Origin: an uncultured Neomegalonema sp.
GTDB lineage: Bacteria > Pseudomonadota > Alphaproteobacteria > Rhodobacterales > Rhodobacteraceae
Assembly: GCA_937911325.1 (NCBI GenBank)
Contig: CALDSD010000091.1
Span: 62,001 to 126,000 of the forward strand
Reading direction: 5' to 3'
Length of the DNA stretch: 64,000 nt
The position numbers were made by a program, and so were the translations under genes. The notes under the pieces are model-generated. The model made no database searches. It saw only the letters and a list, made by a program, of their open reading frames with translations, and was not told where the DNA came from. Of this stretch, positions 16,735-25,511 are shown in pieces. Position 1 is the first letter of the stretch; the number at the start of each line of letters is the position of its first letter.

Positions 16735-18732
16735 TCACGCCTCCGCCGCCCGGCCCGTGAGCGCGATCATGCCGCGCGGCCGGAATTGGATGAACAGGAT
16801 CACGAACAGGATCATGTAGGTCTGCGCCGCCAGGGTGTTCGACGGGTTCAGCCATTCGATCGCCTTTTGCAGGCCGCCGATCATCGTGGCCCCCGCCAGC
16901 GCGCCCCAGATGTTGCCGACGCCCCCGACGACGACGGTCATGAAGGACTGCACGATGTACTGCTGACCGAGTTCCGAAGTGACCTGAGCGAACAGGCCGA
17001 TGGCCACGCCCGCAACCCCTGCGATCCCCGAGCCGAAACCGAATGTGAGCATGTTGATGCGATCCGGGTTGATCCCCATCGAGGCCGCCATCTTCGGGTT
17101 CTGGGTGACGGCGCGGACCTCGAGGCCCAAACGCGTGCGCTTCATGATCAACAGGAAAAGCGCAAGAAACAGCAGCGCCAGCACGAAGATCGCGATCCGG
17201 ATGTAACTGATCGAAACGACGTCGTTGATCACCATGGCGCCGTCCAGCCAGTCCGGCGCAGTCAACGGGCGCGCCTGGGTGCCAAAAATGTTCTTGGCGA
17301 GCTGCTGCAGCGCGATCGAGACGCCGAACGTCGCCAGAAGGGTCTCGAGCGGACGATGATAGAGCCAGCGGATCACCGTACGCTCCAGCGCTACGCCGGC
17401 TCCGAACGTCACGGCGAAGGCCAGCGGCAGCGCGATGATCAGCGACAGCGTGTAGTCCGGCACGAACAGTTGAACGACATAGCCGGTGTAGGCGCCCATC
17501 ATGATGAACTCGCCATGCGCCATATTGATCACGCCCATCACGCCGAAAGTGATGGCGAGCCCGATCGCCGCCAAGAAGTAGATCGAAGCGAGGGACAGAC
17601 CGTCGAGCAACAAGTCCGCTCCCTGCGCTGCGCCCAGGCTGAGATTGATCGATGAAAGGACCGCCTCGGCGGCCTCAGTCACGGCGCTCGAGCGTTCGCT
17701 GTAGCTCAGAAAGAACGTATGAGCCGACAGAGCCTGATCGACGTCCGCTTCCGAGAGCGCTCGTGGCGCAAGCCCATCATTGGCCAGCTGCGCGTAAGCC
17801 GCGTCGCGCGCCGCGTCGGTGTCAAGCTCCGCGACCAGAGCGCCGCCGACCGATCCGTCGACAATGTTCGCCACAAGCGCCGACTTGATCGCTTCCCGGT
17901 CGATCCGCGCCGTCGCCAGGCCCGCGTCCACCAGCGCCGAATAAGCGACGTCGCGCGGCAGTTCGGCCGAGCCTGGCGCGAGCACGCGCGCCACGTTTCG
18001 GGTGACCGGCGGTTCGCCGGCGACGACTTCCAGTCGCGTCGCCACGAGCGGGTTCAACGCGGCGCGAACATCAACGCCGATGTCGCCGCGAAAACTTTCG
18101 ATCGCCGCCACGCGCGCCGCTTCGTCCTTTTCAAAGCGAATTTCCAGCAGTCGGAGCATCCGCTGTTTGCGCGACCGAAGCGTCGGGTCGCTTTCCGCGT
18201 CGATCGACGCGCCGAGCGCGGCAAGGTGAACTTCTTCAGGATTTCTGTCGATCGCCTGTAACGCCGCCTCGCGATCAGCAGGGTCGGGCGCATTCAGTTG
18301 GAACCGGACCAGAGCCGAGCCGATCACGCGACGCACGCCGCCGTTCGGGCGCAGTTGTTTCGCCGTGTCGCGTGTGATCTCGCCAACGTCGTCGCCGCTG
18401 TCGACGTCGATCAGGCGGTTGGTCCCGCCGCGCTCTTCTCCGATGAAAAAGAGCCCGTCCTCTGTGCGTTGGTAGAGGTTCCTAGCCTGCCAAGCCTCGA
18501 GCACCAGCGGAGCACGTTCAAGGCCGCTGTCGCCGAGAGCGTCGATCACGGGGCCAACTGTCTTGCGCGAACTCTTCTCCAACACCGCGCGATGTTCCTG
18601 GAGGATCGCCTGGACGGGCCCAATCGACTGCGCCGCGCCTGTCGCGGTGAACGCCAGAACGAAAAACAAGGCGCTGCAGGCTACGCCGAACCAACGCCAT
18701 CTCGGAGAGATCATAAACGCCCCATCAGACAT
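16735..18732 (-). CDS. urtB: Urea ABC transporter permease UrtB with long periplasmic N-terminal domain
   Basis: 665 residues. After a signal-like segment, residues about 30-370 form a helical, repeat-like extracytoplasmic domain; the LivH-type permease follows from about residue 380 (GLSLASIYFLAAIGLAITFG, then GVMGVINMAHGEFIMMGAY). UrtB proteins often carry such an N-terminal extension that the branched-chain amino acid permease LivH lacks, and this one is at the long end. An alternative ATG at 18714 would remove six residues; neither start has a strong ribosome site. A hairpin lies between it and urtA. Confidence 0.9.
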   Translation of the reverse strand: MSDGAFMISPRWRWFGVACSALFFVLAFTATGAAQSIGPVQAILQEHRAVLEKSSRKTVGPVIDALGDSGLERAPLVLEAWQARNLYQRTEDGLFFIGEERGGTNRLIDVDSGDDVGEITRDTAKQLRPNGGVRRVIGSALVRFQLNAPDPADREAALQAIDRNPEEVHLAALGASIDAESDPTLRSRKQRMLRLLEIRFEKDEAARVAAIESFRGDIGVDVRAALNPLVATRLEVVAGEPPVTRNVARVLAPGSAELPRDVAYSALVDAGLATARIDREAIKSALVANIVDGSVGGALVAELDTDAARDAAYAQLANDGLAPRALSEADVDQALSAHTFFLSYSERSSAVTEAAEAVLSSINLSLGAAQGADLLLDGLSLASIYFLAAIGLAITFGVMGVINMAHGEFIMMGAYTGYVVQLFVPDYTLSLIIALPLAFAVTFGAGVALERTVIRWLYHRPLETLLATFGVSIALQQLAKNIFGTQARPLTAPDWLDGAMVINDVVSISYIRIAIFVLALLFLALFLLIMKRTRLGLEVRAVTQNPKMAASMGINPDRINMLTFGFGSGIAGVAGVAIGLFAQVTSELGQQYIVQSFMTVVVGGVGNIWGALAGATMIGGLQKAIEWLNPSNTLAAQTYMILFVILFIQFRPRGMIALTGRAAEA

Positions 18733-18738
18733 AAAGAG

Positions 18739-18768
18739 CCGTAGGGCGGGGCGCAGCCCGCACTACGG
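18739..18768 (-). terminator. Intercistronic hairpin between urtA and urtB
   Basis: An inverted repeat with arms CCGTAG and CTACGG enclosing a GC-rich inner stem (GCGGG ... CCCGC). No U-run follows. Placed just after the binding-protein gene, it could stabilise urtA mRNA or reduce read-through, giving more UrtA than permease. The sequence resembles the short GTAGGGCGGG-type palindromic repeats scattered in many proteobacterial genomes. Confidence 0.5.
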
Positions 18769-18785
18769 TAGTTTTCTATCGGAGC

Positions 18786-20090
18786 TCAGTAGTTTGAGGC
18801 GATCTGAACGCAAGTCTCGGTTTCGGTGTTGTACATACCGCAACCCAAACCAGGCCAATCCGACGCGAGGACAGCCGACTCCGGCAGAAAATCAGTCCAC
18901 GCGTCTCCCGGCACTTCCGAAGTCTGCGAGATGATGTCGAACTGCCCGTCCTCGCGGATCTCGCCGATCAGCACAGGCTTGGTCAGGTGGTGGTTCGGCA
19001 GCATTTCCGCGGTTCCGCCGGTCAGGTTCGGAACCTTCTGGCCATACATCGCCGTGCGCACGGCGTCGACGTCAGTGGTGCCGGCTTGTTCGACCGCCTG
19101 AACCCACATGTTGAACCCGATGTAATGCGCCTCCATAGGATCATTGGTCACGCGATCGGCGCCAGCGAAAGCCTTCCACGCGGCGACGAACTCCTCGTTG
19201 ATCTCGCTCTCAGCGGACTGGAAGTAGTTCCATGCGGCGAGATGACCGACGAGGTTGCTTGTATCCAGCCCCGAGAGTTCTTCCTCGCCCACCGAAAACG
19301 CCACAACCGGAATGTCGTCGGCCGAGATGCCGGCCGCTGCAAGCTCCTTGTAGAAGCCGACATTGGCGTCGCCGTTGATCGTTGAGATCACGCCGACTTT
19401 TTTTCCGTCGGCGCCCAGAGCCACGACATCCGCCACGATCGAGGACCAGTCGGAGTGGCCGAACGGCGTGTAGTTCACGAAGATGTCCTCTTTCGCAACG
19501 CCCTTTTGCTGCAGATAGGACTCGAGGATGTTGTTGGTCGTGCGGGGATAGACATAGTCGGTGCCCAGAAGCGCGAACTTTTCAACTTCCAGTTCCTCTA
19601 GGAAGTAGTCGGTCGCAGGGATCGCCTGCTGGTTCGGAGCCGCTCCGGTGTAGAACACGTTCTTCGAGCTCTCTTCGCCTTCATACTGCACCGGGTAGAA
19701 AAGCAAGCCGTTCAGCTCTTCGATGACAGGCAGAACCGACTTGCGGCTCACCGACGTCCAGCAGCCGAACATGACGTCGCAGCTTTGCACGGTGATCAGC
19801 TCGCGGGCCTTTTCCGCAAAGAGCGGCCAGTCAGACGCCGGATCGACGACGACCGGCTCGATCTTCCGTCCCAGAAGGCCGCCTTTTGCGTTCTGTTGCT
19901 CGATGAGCATCAGCATCGTGTCTTTGAGCGTCGTCTCTGAGATCGCCATCGTTCCCGACAACGAGTGCAGAACGCCGACCTTGATGGCGCCGTCTTGGGC
20001 AAACGCTTTGAATGGCGTCAAAGGGACTGCGGTTGCGGCGGCGGCGGAAAGCAAGCCCAGAGCGGAACGCCGGGAAATCTGTTGCGACAT
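18786..20090 (-). CDS. urtA: Urea ABC transporter substrate-binding protein UrtA
   Basis: 434-residue periplasmic binding protein. The N-terminus SRRSALGLLSAAAATAVPLT with the preceding twin arginine suggests a Tat or Sec export signal ending near AFAQ. The mature part has the UrtA segments IKVGVLHSLSGTMAISET and FYPVQYEGEESSKNVFYTGA near residue 132. GGAG lies six bases before the ATG. It heads the urt operon and is separated from urtB by a hairpin. Confidence 0.94.
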   Translation of the reverse strand: MSQQISRRSALGLLSAAAATAVPLTPFKAFAQDGAIKVGVLHSLSGTMAISETTLKDTMLMLIEQQNAKGGLLGRKIEPVVVDPASDWPLFAEKARELITVQSCDVMFGCWTSVSRKSVLPVIEELNGLLFYPVQYEGEESSKNVFYTGAAPNQQAIPATDYFLEELEVEKFALLGTDYVYPRTTNNILESYLQQKGVAKEDIFVNYTPFGHSDWSSIVADVVALGADGKKVGVISTINGDANVGFYKELAAAGISADDIPVVAFSVGEEELSGLDTSNLVGHLAAWNYFQSAESEINEEFVAAWKAFAGADRVTNDPMEAHYIGFNMWVQAVEQAGTTDVDAVRTAMYGQKVPNLTGGTAEMLPNHHLTKPVLIGEIREDGQFDIISQTSEVPGDAWTDFLPESAVLASDWPGLGCGMYNTETETCVQIASNY

Positions 20091-20435
20091 GGAATACTCC
20101 AGAATGAGGTACTTTTCATAAAGCGCTGGAGCGTCCGTCTTGCTCGCAGGCCCAACGAAGCTTGCTCAGGAATTAGTCGACATCAAGCAGTTGCAGCATT
20201 TTTATGCGAAAAAAGTGCTGCGGCGCAGCATTTCGCGACAATACGGCTTTGTAGAGCCTCAACAGACCTATAATTTGCGCTAAAAATTAAGCGAAATAGT
20301 TTCGCTGCATACCGAATCGGCAAAACTGCTCAGTTTCGCTGAAAGACTCATCCCCGACGGTTATGGGATCCGCGACGACCGCCGCAAATCGAGAAGCGCC
20401 GTGTTCGATGCGCCTTGGACGCCCATCCTTCCGTT
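20091..20435. promoter_or_regulatory. urtA upstream region with repeated GCAGCA motifs
   Basis: 345 bases between urtA and the RND gene. It is AT-richer than the surroundings near 20190-20290. GCAGCATTT occurs twice (20193-20201 and starting 20225), and 20216-20230 is a perfect odd palindrome, TGCTGCG-G-CGCAGCA. Read on the minus strand, CAGCACTTTTTTCGCA is a weak match to a sigma-54 -24/-12 element, lacking the first G of the GG pair. Urea uptake is often nitrogen-controlled, so these may be regulator sites. The identity of the regulator is not shown. Confidence 0.4.
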
Positions 20436-23400
20436 TTAGGAAGCGAAGGCGGCCGGCGGCGCCTGGCCAATCGCGAGCGGCGCCGGCTTTCTGGATGCGA
20501 AGAGGCTGAAAGCCGGCGGGACAAAGTAGAACGACACGATGGTCGATAGCAGCACGCCCCCTGCGATCGACATCGCGAACGGCGGCCAAAATCCGCCGCC
20601 GTCCAGGATGAGCGGCAAGAAGCCGCCGAACGTCGTCACGGTTGTCGAGACAATGTGGCGGCTCGACCGCATCACCACCTCCACAACCGCATCTCGGTCG
20701 CCGGCCATCGCCCGATCGTCTTTCTGAAGGGCCGTCATGATGATGATCGCGGCATTGATCGACACGCCGATCGCGCCGATGACGCCGATCAGCGCTTGAA
20801 TTCCGAAGGGATACCGGAAGATCTCAAGCGCTAGCAGGCTCAGGCCCATCGAAAGGACGGACACCACCAAGGCGACTCCACTCAGCCGCCAGGAGTTAAA
20901 GGTCAATACAATCGTCGCGAGGCTGCCGACAACGACAAGACCGACCACCGACAGTAGATTGTTGATCGTTTCGCCGCGCGCATCCGTGTCGCCGCCAAAC
21001 TCGACGCGGTATCCTGGCGGCAGAGACAGCTCCGCCGCGGACAGGCGAGACTGGAAGTCGGACAACGCCTCATCCGGCAGAACGCCGTGCACCAGGTAAG
21101 CTTGCACGGTGTTCACACGCTCGCCGTTTCGTCTCTTGATCGCCCCGTCCGAGGGTTGCAATGAGACAGCGCCGAGCGCGGTGAGCGGGATCCCGGGGAA
21201 AGCGTTCGCGGCTGGGTCTGCCCCACGCGGAACGATCGTCAAAGACGCCAGTCGATCAACTGCCGCGCGATCGATGTCGCGCACACGAACCCGAACCGGC
21301 AGTTCCTCAGGACCTTCCACGAAAGACCCGCCAAGCGCGCCGTCGGCGAGCGTTTCAAGCTGGCGGGCGACCTCGCCCAAGCTCAAGCCGGCAAGGCGGA
21401 CTTCATCTTCGTCCAACTCGAAAACGAGCTTCGGCGCGCTGCTGGACAAATCGGCTCGGCTATGCGTGATCGTCGGGACCGCCGACATGATCGACCGCAC
21501 CTCTTCGCCCAACTGGCGCAGCGTTTCGAGATCCGGCCCGACCAGCCTCAGCTCCAAGGGCGCGTCGACCGGAGGCCCCTGCTTCAGTCCGCGCACCAGG
21601 ACGCGGGCGCCGGTGGCCGTGGCGTCCAATTGATCCTGCAACCGAGGAATGACGCGACCGGTGGCCTCTTCAGAGACGGTGGTCACCAGAGCTTCGGCGA
21701 ACCGAGCATCGGAATCGCGGTTGTCGAGCATGTTGTAGTAAAATGCCGGCGCGGTGCGACCAACGACCCAGTGAACGCTTTCGATCTCAGGATCGGCGCG
21801 CAGCGTGGCGTCGATGTCCAAAGCCGCACGTTCCGTCTCCTCGATCGCGGCGCCCTCCGGCAGTTCGACTTGAACGTGAAACTGATCTCGGTCGACCTCG
21901 GGGAAGAACTGCGCGGACAAGGTGGGGAACGCTAGAAACCCAACGATCGCCGGCGCCGCCGCTGCTCCCAGCGACAGCCATCGCCATCGCAGCGCAGCCT
22001 TCAAACTGTGTTCGAACAGGCGGCCGATCGCACCGCCCGCCAACCCGTCGCGCACCCAACTGCGGTGGGCTGTTTGCTTCACAGGCAGGAGCCGTCCTGC
22101 AATTGCCGGCGTTACAGTCAGCGCCAGCAAAAGCGACGCGAACAGCATCACGATAACAGACAGGGCGATGGCTCCGACGAAGTCTCCCGCAGGCCCGGGC
22201 AGAGCCGCCATTGGCGTGAACGCCAGCACTGTCGTGATCGTGGAGGCCGTCAACGGCGCAGCGAGCCGGTCCACGGACGCGCGTACCGATTCGAGCGGCG
22301 ACATGCCTTTCGCCAGTCGTTGCCGGATCTCATCAGTCATCACGATCGCCGCATCCACCAACAAGCCAAGGGCGACGATAAGCCCCGTCACCGACATCTG
22401 GTGAATGACGACGCCGAATTTCTCCAGGACGACGAGCGACAACAGGCTTGTCAGCGGGAGCATGGCTCCGACGATCAGAGCCGAACGCCAACCCATGCTG
22501 ATGAACAGGACGCCGACGACCAGGCCCACCCCGATCAGCAGATTGGTCGCGACATCTCCGAGTCGCCGGGCCGTGTAGCCGCTTTGGTCGAACACCAGCT
22601 TGAGCTCGAGCCCGTCGGGCAGATCCGAGATCGTCGCGTCGATCTCCGCTCGCACCGCCGTCGCCCAAACGTCGACTTGCTTGTCGTTCTCGATCTTCGC
22701 AGCGATGAGAACAGCCGAGCGCCCTTCCGCATAGGCGAGCGTCTCGACAGGGGTCCGCACCCCTCGGGAAACGGTGGCGACATCGACGACACGCACGACG
22801 CGTTCGCCTTCGCCAGCGCGCAGGGGGATCTCCCGGACACGCGCAAGGCCGTCGATTTCGCCGGCGACCTCGATGATGAAGTCGGAAGCAGAGCCCCGAA
22901 CCCGGCCTGCCGAGACTTTGGCGTCTGCGGCTGCGATCGCGCTTGCGATCGCGTCCGGCGTCAAGCCCAACGATGCGGCTTTGTCCGGGTCGATCCGCAC
23001 GACCACTTCTTCCGTGGGCTGCCCATACAATCGGACCTGTTTCGTCTGTGGGATCTGACGCAGCCGATCCTGTAGGTCCTCGGCAATACGCCCGAGCAGA
23101 GCACGAGACACGTCGACGCCCGGGTCCGCGACGAGCGAGGCGATCGCGGTGAACGCGCCTGTGCGGTCGTTGTCGAATTCGGGCTCGGGCACGCCAGACG
23201 GAAACTCGCGTGCGGCGTCGGACAACGCATCCCGGATTTCGGACCAAACCTGTTCAATCCGGTTGTCGGGCAAGAACGAGGACAGTTCGATGTTGATTGT
23301 CGACACGCCTGTGCGCGAGGTCGACGAAACCGTGTCGATTTCAGAGATCTCGCGCAGTTCCGCCTCTATTTTCTCCGTGACCAGAGCCTCGACCCTCGCG

Positions 23401-23561
23401 GGGTCCGCGCCCGGAAACGGCGTTACGACGGTTGCGAACAGATTGGTGATCGTCGGGTCTTCCTGCCGTCCGATCGTGTTGAGCGAGAGGATGCCGAGCG
23501 ACAGGATCGTCAGCAGCGTGAGCGTCAGGTAAGTCGGCCGACGGAACAAAAGATCTTTCAT
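20436..23561 (-). CDS. RND-family efflux permease
   Basis: 1041-residue inner-membrane pump of the AcrB/MexB superfamily, with the N-terminal helix (LFRRPTYLTLTLLTILSLGI), two large periplasmic loops and the second bundle of helices near GVIGAIGVSINAAIIIMTAL. In the proton-relay helix 4 the sequence is GLLVDAAIVMTDEI, where AcrB has Asp-Asp; the second Asp is Ala here. It overlaps the adaptor gene by four bases (ATGA). No outer-membrane factor gene is adjacent, so a shared TolC-like partner is expected. Likely substrates are hydrophobic or toxic compounds; none can be named. Confidence 0.9.
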   Translation of the reverse strand: MKDLLFRRPTYLTLTLLTILSLGILSLNTIGRQEDPTITNLFATVVTPFPGADPARVEALVTEKIEAELREISEIDTVSSTSRTGVSTINIELSSFLPDNRIEQVWSEIRDALSDAAREFPSGVPEPEFDNDRTGAFTAIASLVADPGVDVSRALLGRIAEDLQDRLRQIPQTKQVRLYGQPTEEVVVRIDPDKAASLGLTPDAIASAIAAADAKVSAGRVRGSASDFIIEVAGEIDGLARVREIPLRAGEGERVVRVVDVATVSRGVRTPVETLAYAEGRSAVLIAAKIENDKQVDVWATAVRAEIDATISDLPDGLELKLVFDQSGYTARRLGDVATNLLIGVGLVVGVLFISMGWRSALIVGAMLPLTSLLSLVVLEKFGVVIHQMSVTGLIVALGLLVDAAIVMTDEIRQRLAKGMSPLESVRASVDRLAAPLTASTITTVLAFTPMAALPGPAGDFVGAIALSVIVMLFASLLLALTVTPAIAGRLLPVKQTAHRSWVRDGLAGGAIGRLFEHSLKAALRWRWLSLGAAAAPAIVGFLAFPTLSAQFFPEVDRDQFHVQVELPEGAAIEETERAALDIDATLRADPEIESVHWVVGRTAPAFYYNMLDNRDSDARFAEALVTTVSEEATGRVIPRLQDQLDATATGARVLVRGLKQGPPVDAPLELRLVGPDLETLRQLGEEVRSIMSAVPTITHSRADLSSSAPKLVFELDEDEVRLAGLSLGEVARQLETLADGALGGSFVEGPEELPVRVRVRDIDRAAVDRLASLTIVPRGADPAANAFPGIPLTALGAVSLQPSDGAIKRRNGERVNTVQAYLVHGVLPDEALSDFQSRLSAAELSLPPGYRVEFGGDTDARGETINNLLSVVGLVVVGSLATIVLTFNSWRLSGVALVVSVLSMGLSLLALEIFRYPFGIQALIGVIGAIGVSINAAIIIMTALQKDDRAMAGDRDAVVEVVMRSSRHIVSTTVTTFGGFLPLILDGGGFWPPFAMSIAGGVLLSTIVSFYFVPPAFSLFASRKPAPLAIGQAPPAAFAS

Positions 23562-24769
23562 TGCTCATCTGCTCCGCCGTCGCTCAGGGCGACCGGGTTG
23601 GGGACGACGCGTTGCCCGATCGCGCCTCGATGCGGTCCGTTCAGGACGATGACCGAGCCGTCTTTCAGGCTGCCTCGGACAAAGGCCGCGCCGGCGCGCA
23701 CGTAGATGACTTCGACAACGGCGGTCGAGAGGACGAACGCGTCTGCTTCGCGAGCGGCGGCGTCCTTCGCGGGTATGACGGTTTGCAGCGACCACAATCC
23801 GCGCGCCGCTTCCTTCAGCGCCGATAGCGGCACCCAGGCGCCGGCCTGTTCGATGCGGCGGTTGATCTCAAGGCGGGCGATTTCTCCCATCGCCGCGCCT
23901 GACGCGGCCGGCAAGTCGATGAGCAGCGCCACGGTCCTGGTCGCAGGGTCCAAGGTCGGCGCAATCGAAACCAGTTCCCCTTCCATCGAGTTCCCTGCGT
24001 CTTCGAGCGACAAGAGCGCGCCCATCTCCAACGTCTGCGCCACTTCGACGGGCACTCCAATGCGGGCTTGGGGTCGCGTCGTCTCCTGGAGCGTCAGAAC
24101 CGATGCGCCCGCGCCGACGACCGCGCCTTCGTCGATGGAGCGGACCGACACGACGCCGTCAAAGGGCGCTCTCAGCGACGATTTTTCGATATCCAGGGCG
24201 ATCCGGTTGAGCTGCGCATCGCCGCCGGCGATCCGCGCCCGCACGGCGTCCGCCGAGAAACGCGCCTCGTCAAAGCTCTGACCGCTTTCAAAACCGCGCC
24301 CCTGGAGCGCTTCGCGACGCAGCGTCGTCGCTTCCGCCAAGGCGAGGTCAGCCTCCAACGCCGAGCGCTCGGCCATCAACCGCGCTCGGTCAATCGAAAG
24401 AGCGTCGGTGTCGAGGATCGCCACCACATCGTTGGAACGGACCCGATCGCCCTCGTCAAAGCGCATTTCGCGGACGATGCCGCTCAACTCGAAGGCGACC
24501 TGGGTTTCTCGGGCGGGTTCGATCCGCCCGATGAAGCGCTGGGACGCTTGATATGACGCGACCATTTGCAGAGTCGCGGCGTCGACCGTGAGCAGCGGTC
24601 TTTGCACCGGCTGATCGTCAAGAGCGGCTTGCGCGTTGAGAGCAGCCACGCCGGCCACGACAGACCCTGCGACGACCGCTGCGACGATCGCGGCGGAAAG
24701 CCAGCCGCGCAGCGTGCTTGGCTCACCCTGTTCCCCGCGATTGGATCTTGGAACTTGATCAGACACCAC
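23558..24769 (-). CDS. RND efflux periplasmic adaptor (membrane fusion protein)
   Basis: 403 residues with a single N-terminal anchor (LSAAIVAAVVAGSVVAGVAA), a lipoyl/barrel-sandwich segment (GRIEPARETQVAFELSGIVR), a short coiled coil and a beta-barrel. It bridges the inner-membrane pump to an outer-membrane channel. The start is GTG at 24769 with GGAG just upstream; there is no nearby ATG. The gene is divergent from a TetR regulator and two palindromic operators lie between them, so TetR repression is likely. Confidence 0.88.
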   Translation of the reverse strand: MVSDQVPRSNRGEQGEPSTLRGWLSAAIVAAVVAGSVVAGVAALNAQAALDDQPVQRPLLTVDAATLQMVASYQASQRFIGRIEPARETQVAFELSGIVREMRFDEGDRVRSNDVVAILDTDALSIDRARLMAERSALEADLALAEATTLRREALQGRGFESGQSFDEARFSADAVRARIAGGDAQLNRIALDIEKSSLRAPFDGVVSVRSIDEGAVVGAGASVLTLQETTRPQARIGVPVEVAQTLEMGALLSLEDAGNSMEGELVSIAPTLDPATRTVALLIDLPAASGAAMGEIARLEINRRIEQAGAWVPLSALKEAARGLWSLQTVIPAKDAAAREADAFVLSTAVVEVIYVRAGAAFVRGSLKDGSVIVLNGPHRGAIGQRVVPNPVALSDGGADEQ

Positions 24770-24780
24770 AGTCTCCGCAT

Positions 24781-24821
24781 GTAAGAGGTTCTTACGCAGC
24801 AGTTAGGTGAGAGTCTCTTAC
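24781..24821. promoter_or_regulatory. Double palindromic operator between efflux genes and TetR gene
   Basis: Two palindromes in the divergent promoter region: GTAAGAGGTTCTTAC (24781-24795, perfect 6+3+6) and GTGAGAGTCTCTTAC (24807-24821, one mismatch pair). Their starts are 26 bases apart. The outer flanks also form a larger inverted repeat (ATGTAAGAG ... CTCTTACAT). The first is 12 bases upstream of the adaptor GTG. This is the layout expected of a TetR-family operator. Confidence 0.75.
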
Positions 24822-24902
24822 ATTCCAGCGGCGCTCTGAAAAAAAAGCGTCAATGCGCGTTCAGAGTGATAGGAGACCGGAGACTTTGAAGACGGTGGCG
24901 GC

Positions 24903-25499
24903 TTGAGCAAGACCTATCATCACGGTGATCTTCGTCAGGCGCTGATCGCTGAGACGCTGAAACTGTTGAAGCTTAAACCGGCCGAACAGGTCTCTGTCGC
25001 CGATGCGGCTCGCGAATTGGGCGTGAGTAGCGGCGCGCCGTATCGGCACTTCAAGGATCGCGATGCGCTTCTGGCTGAAGTGGCGGCGATCGGCTTTGAT
25101 AGTTTGCGGGACCGCATGAGCCGCGAGATGGACCCGTTTGATCCGGGCGATATCGACCGGATCGTCGCAGGCGGCTGCGGGTATATCTTTTTCAGCGTGG
25201 AGAACCCCGAGCTCTTTCACGTCATGTGGGGCGCCGCGCGCCTGAAAGACGCTCACGAGGTCGCGCAGAAGTCAGGCGAACGCTGCTACCGAAACTTCAT
25301 CGAAAATCTGGCGCGGGTCATGGCGGCGAAGGGGTTTGACAGCCGGGAACCAACGGTTTTCGGCACGCCGCTTTGGACCATGGTTCACGGTTTCGCCAGC
25401 CTCGTGATCGCAGAGAACCGAATGCTCGACCGCGATTCAGCGTCGATACGGCGTCAGGTCGCCGACGCGACGCACGCTTACTTTCGAGGCATGGCCTGA
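24903..25499 (+). CDS. TetR-family regulator of the RND pump
   Basis: 198 residues. The N-terminal helix-turn-helix (VSVADAARELGVSSGAPYRH then FKDRDALLAEVAAIGF) is of the TetR type beginning YHHGDLRQALI, a signature of the WHG-domain group. The C-terminal domain would bind a ligand. The start is TTG at 24903; no ATG is near. It is divergent from the efflux pair, with matching palindromes between, so it probably represses both the pump and itself. Confidence 0.88.
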   Translation: MSKTYHHGDLRQALIAETLKLLKLKPAEQVSVADAARELGVSSGAPYRHFKDRDALLAEVAAIGFDSLRDRMSREMDPFDPGDIDRIVAGGCGYIFFSVENPELFHVMWGAARLKDAHEVAQKSGERCYRNFIENLARVMAAKGFDSREPTVFGTPLWTMVHGFASLVIAENRMLDRDSASIRRQVADATHAYFRGMA

Positions 25500-25511
25500 C
25501 GCGGTCAGACC

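Noticed and set aside
14025-20090. Branched-chain amino acid (Liv) transporter instead of urea transporter.
   Set aside because: UrtA, UrtD and UrtC specific segments and the long UrtB N-terminal domain support Urt.
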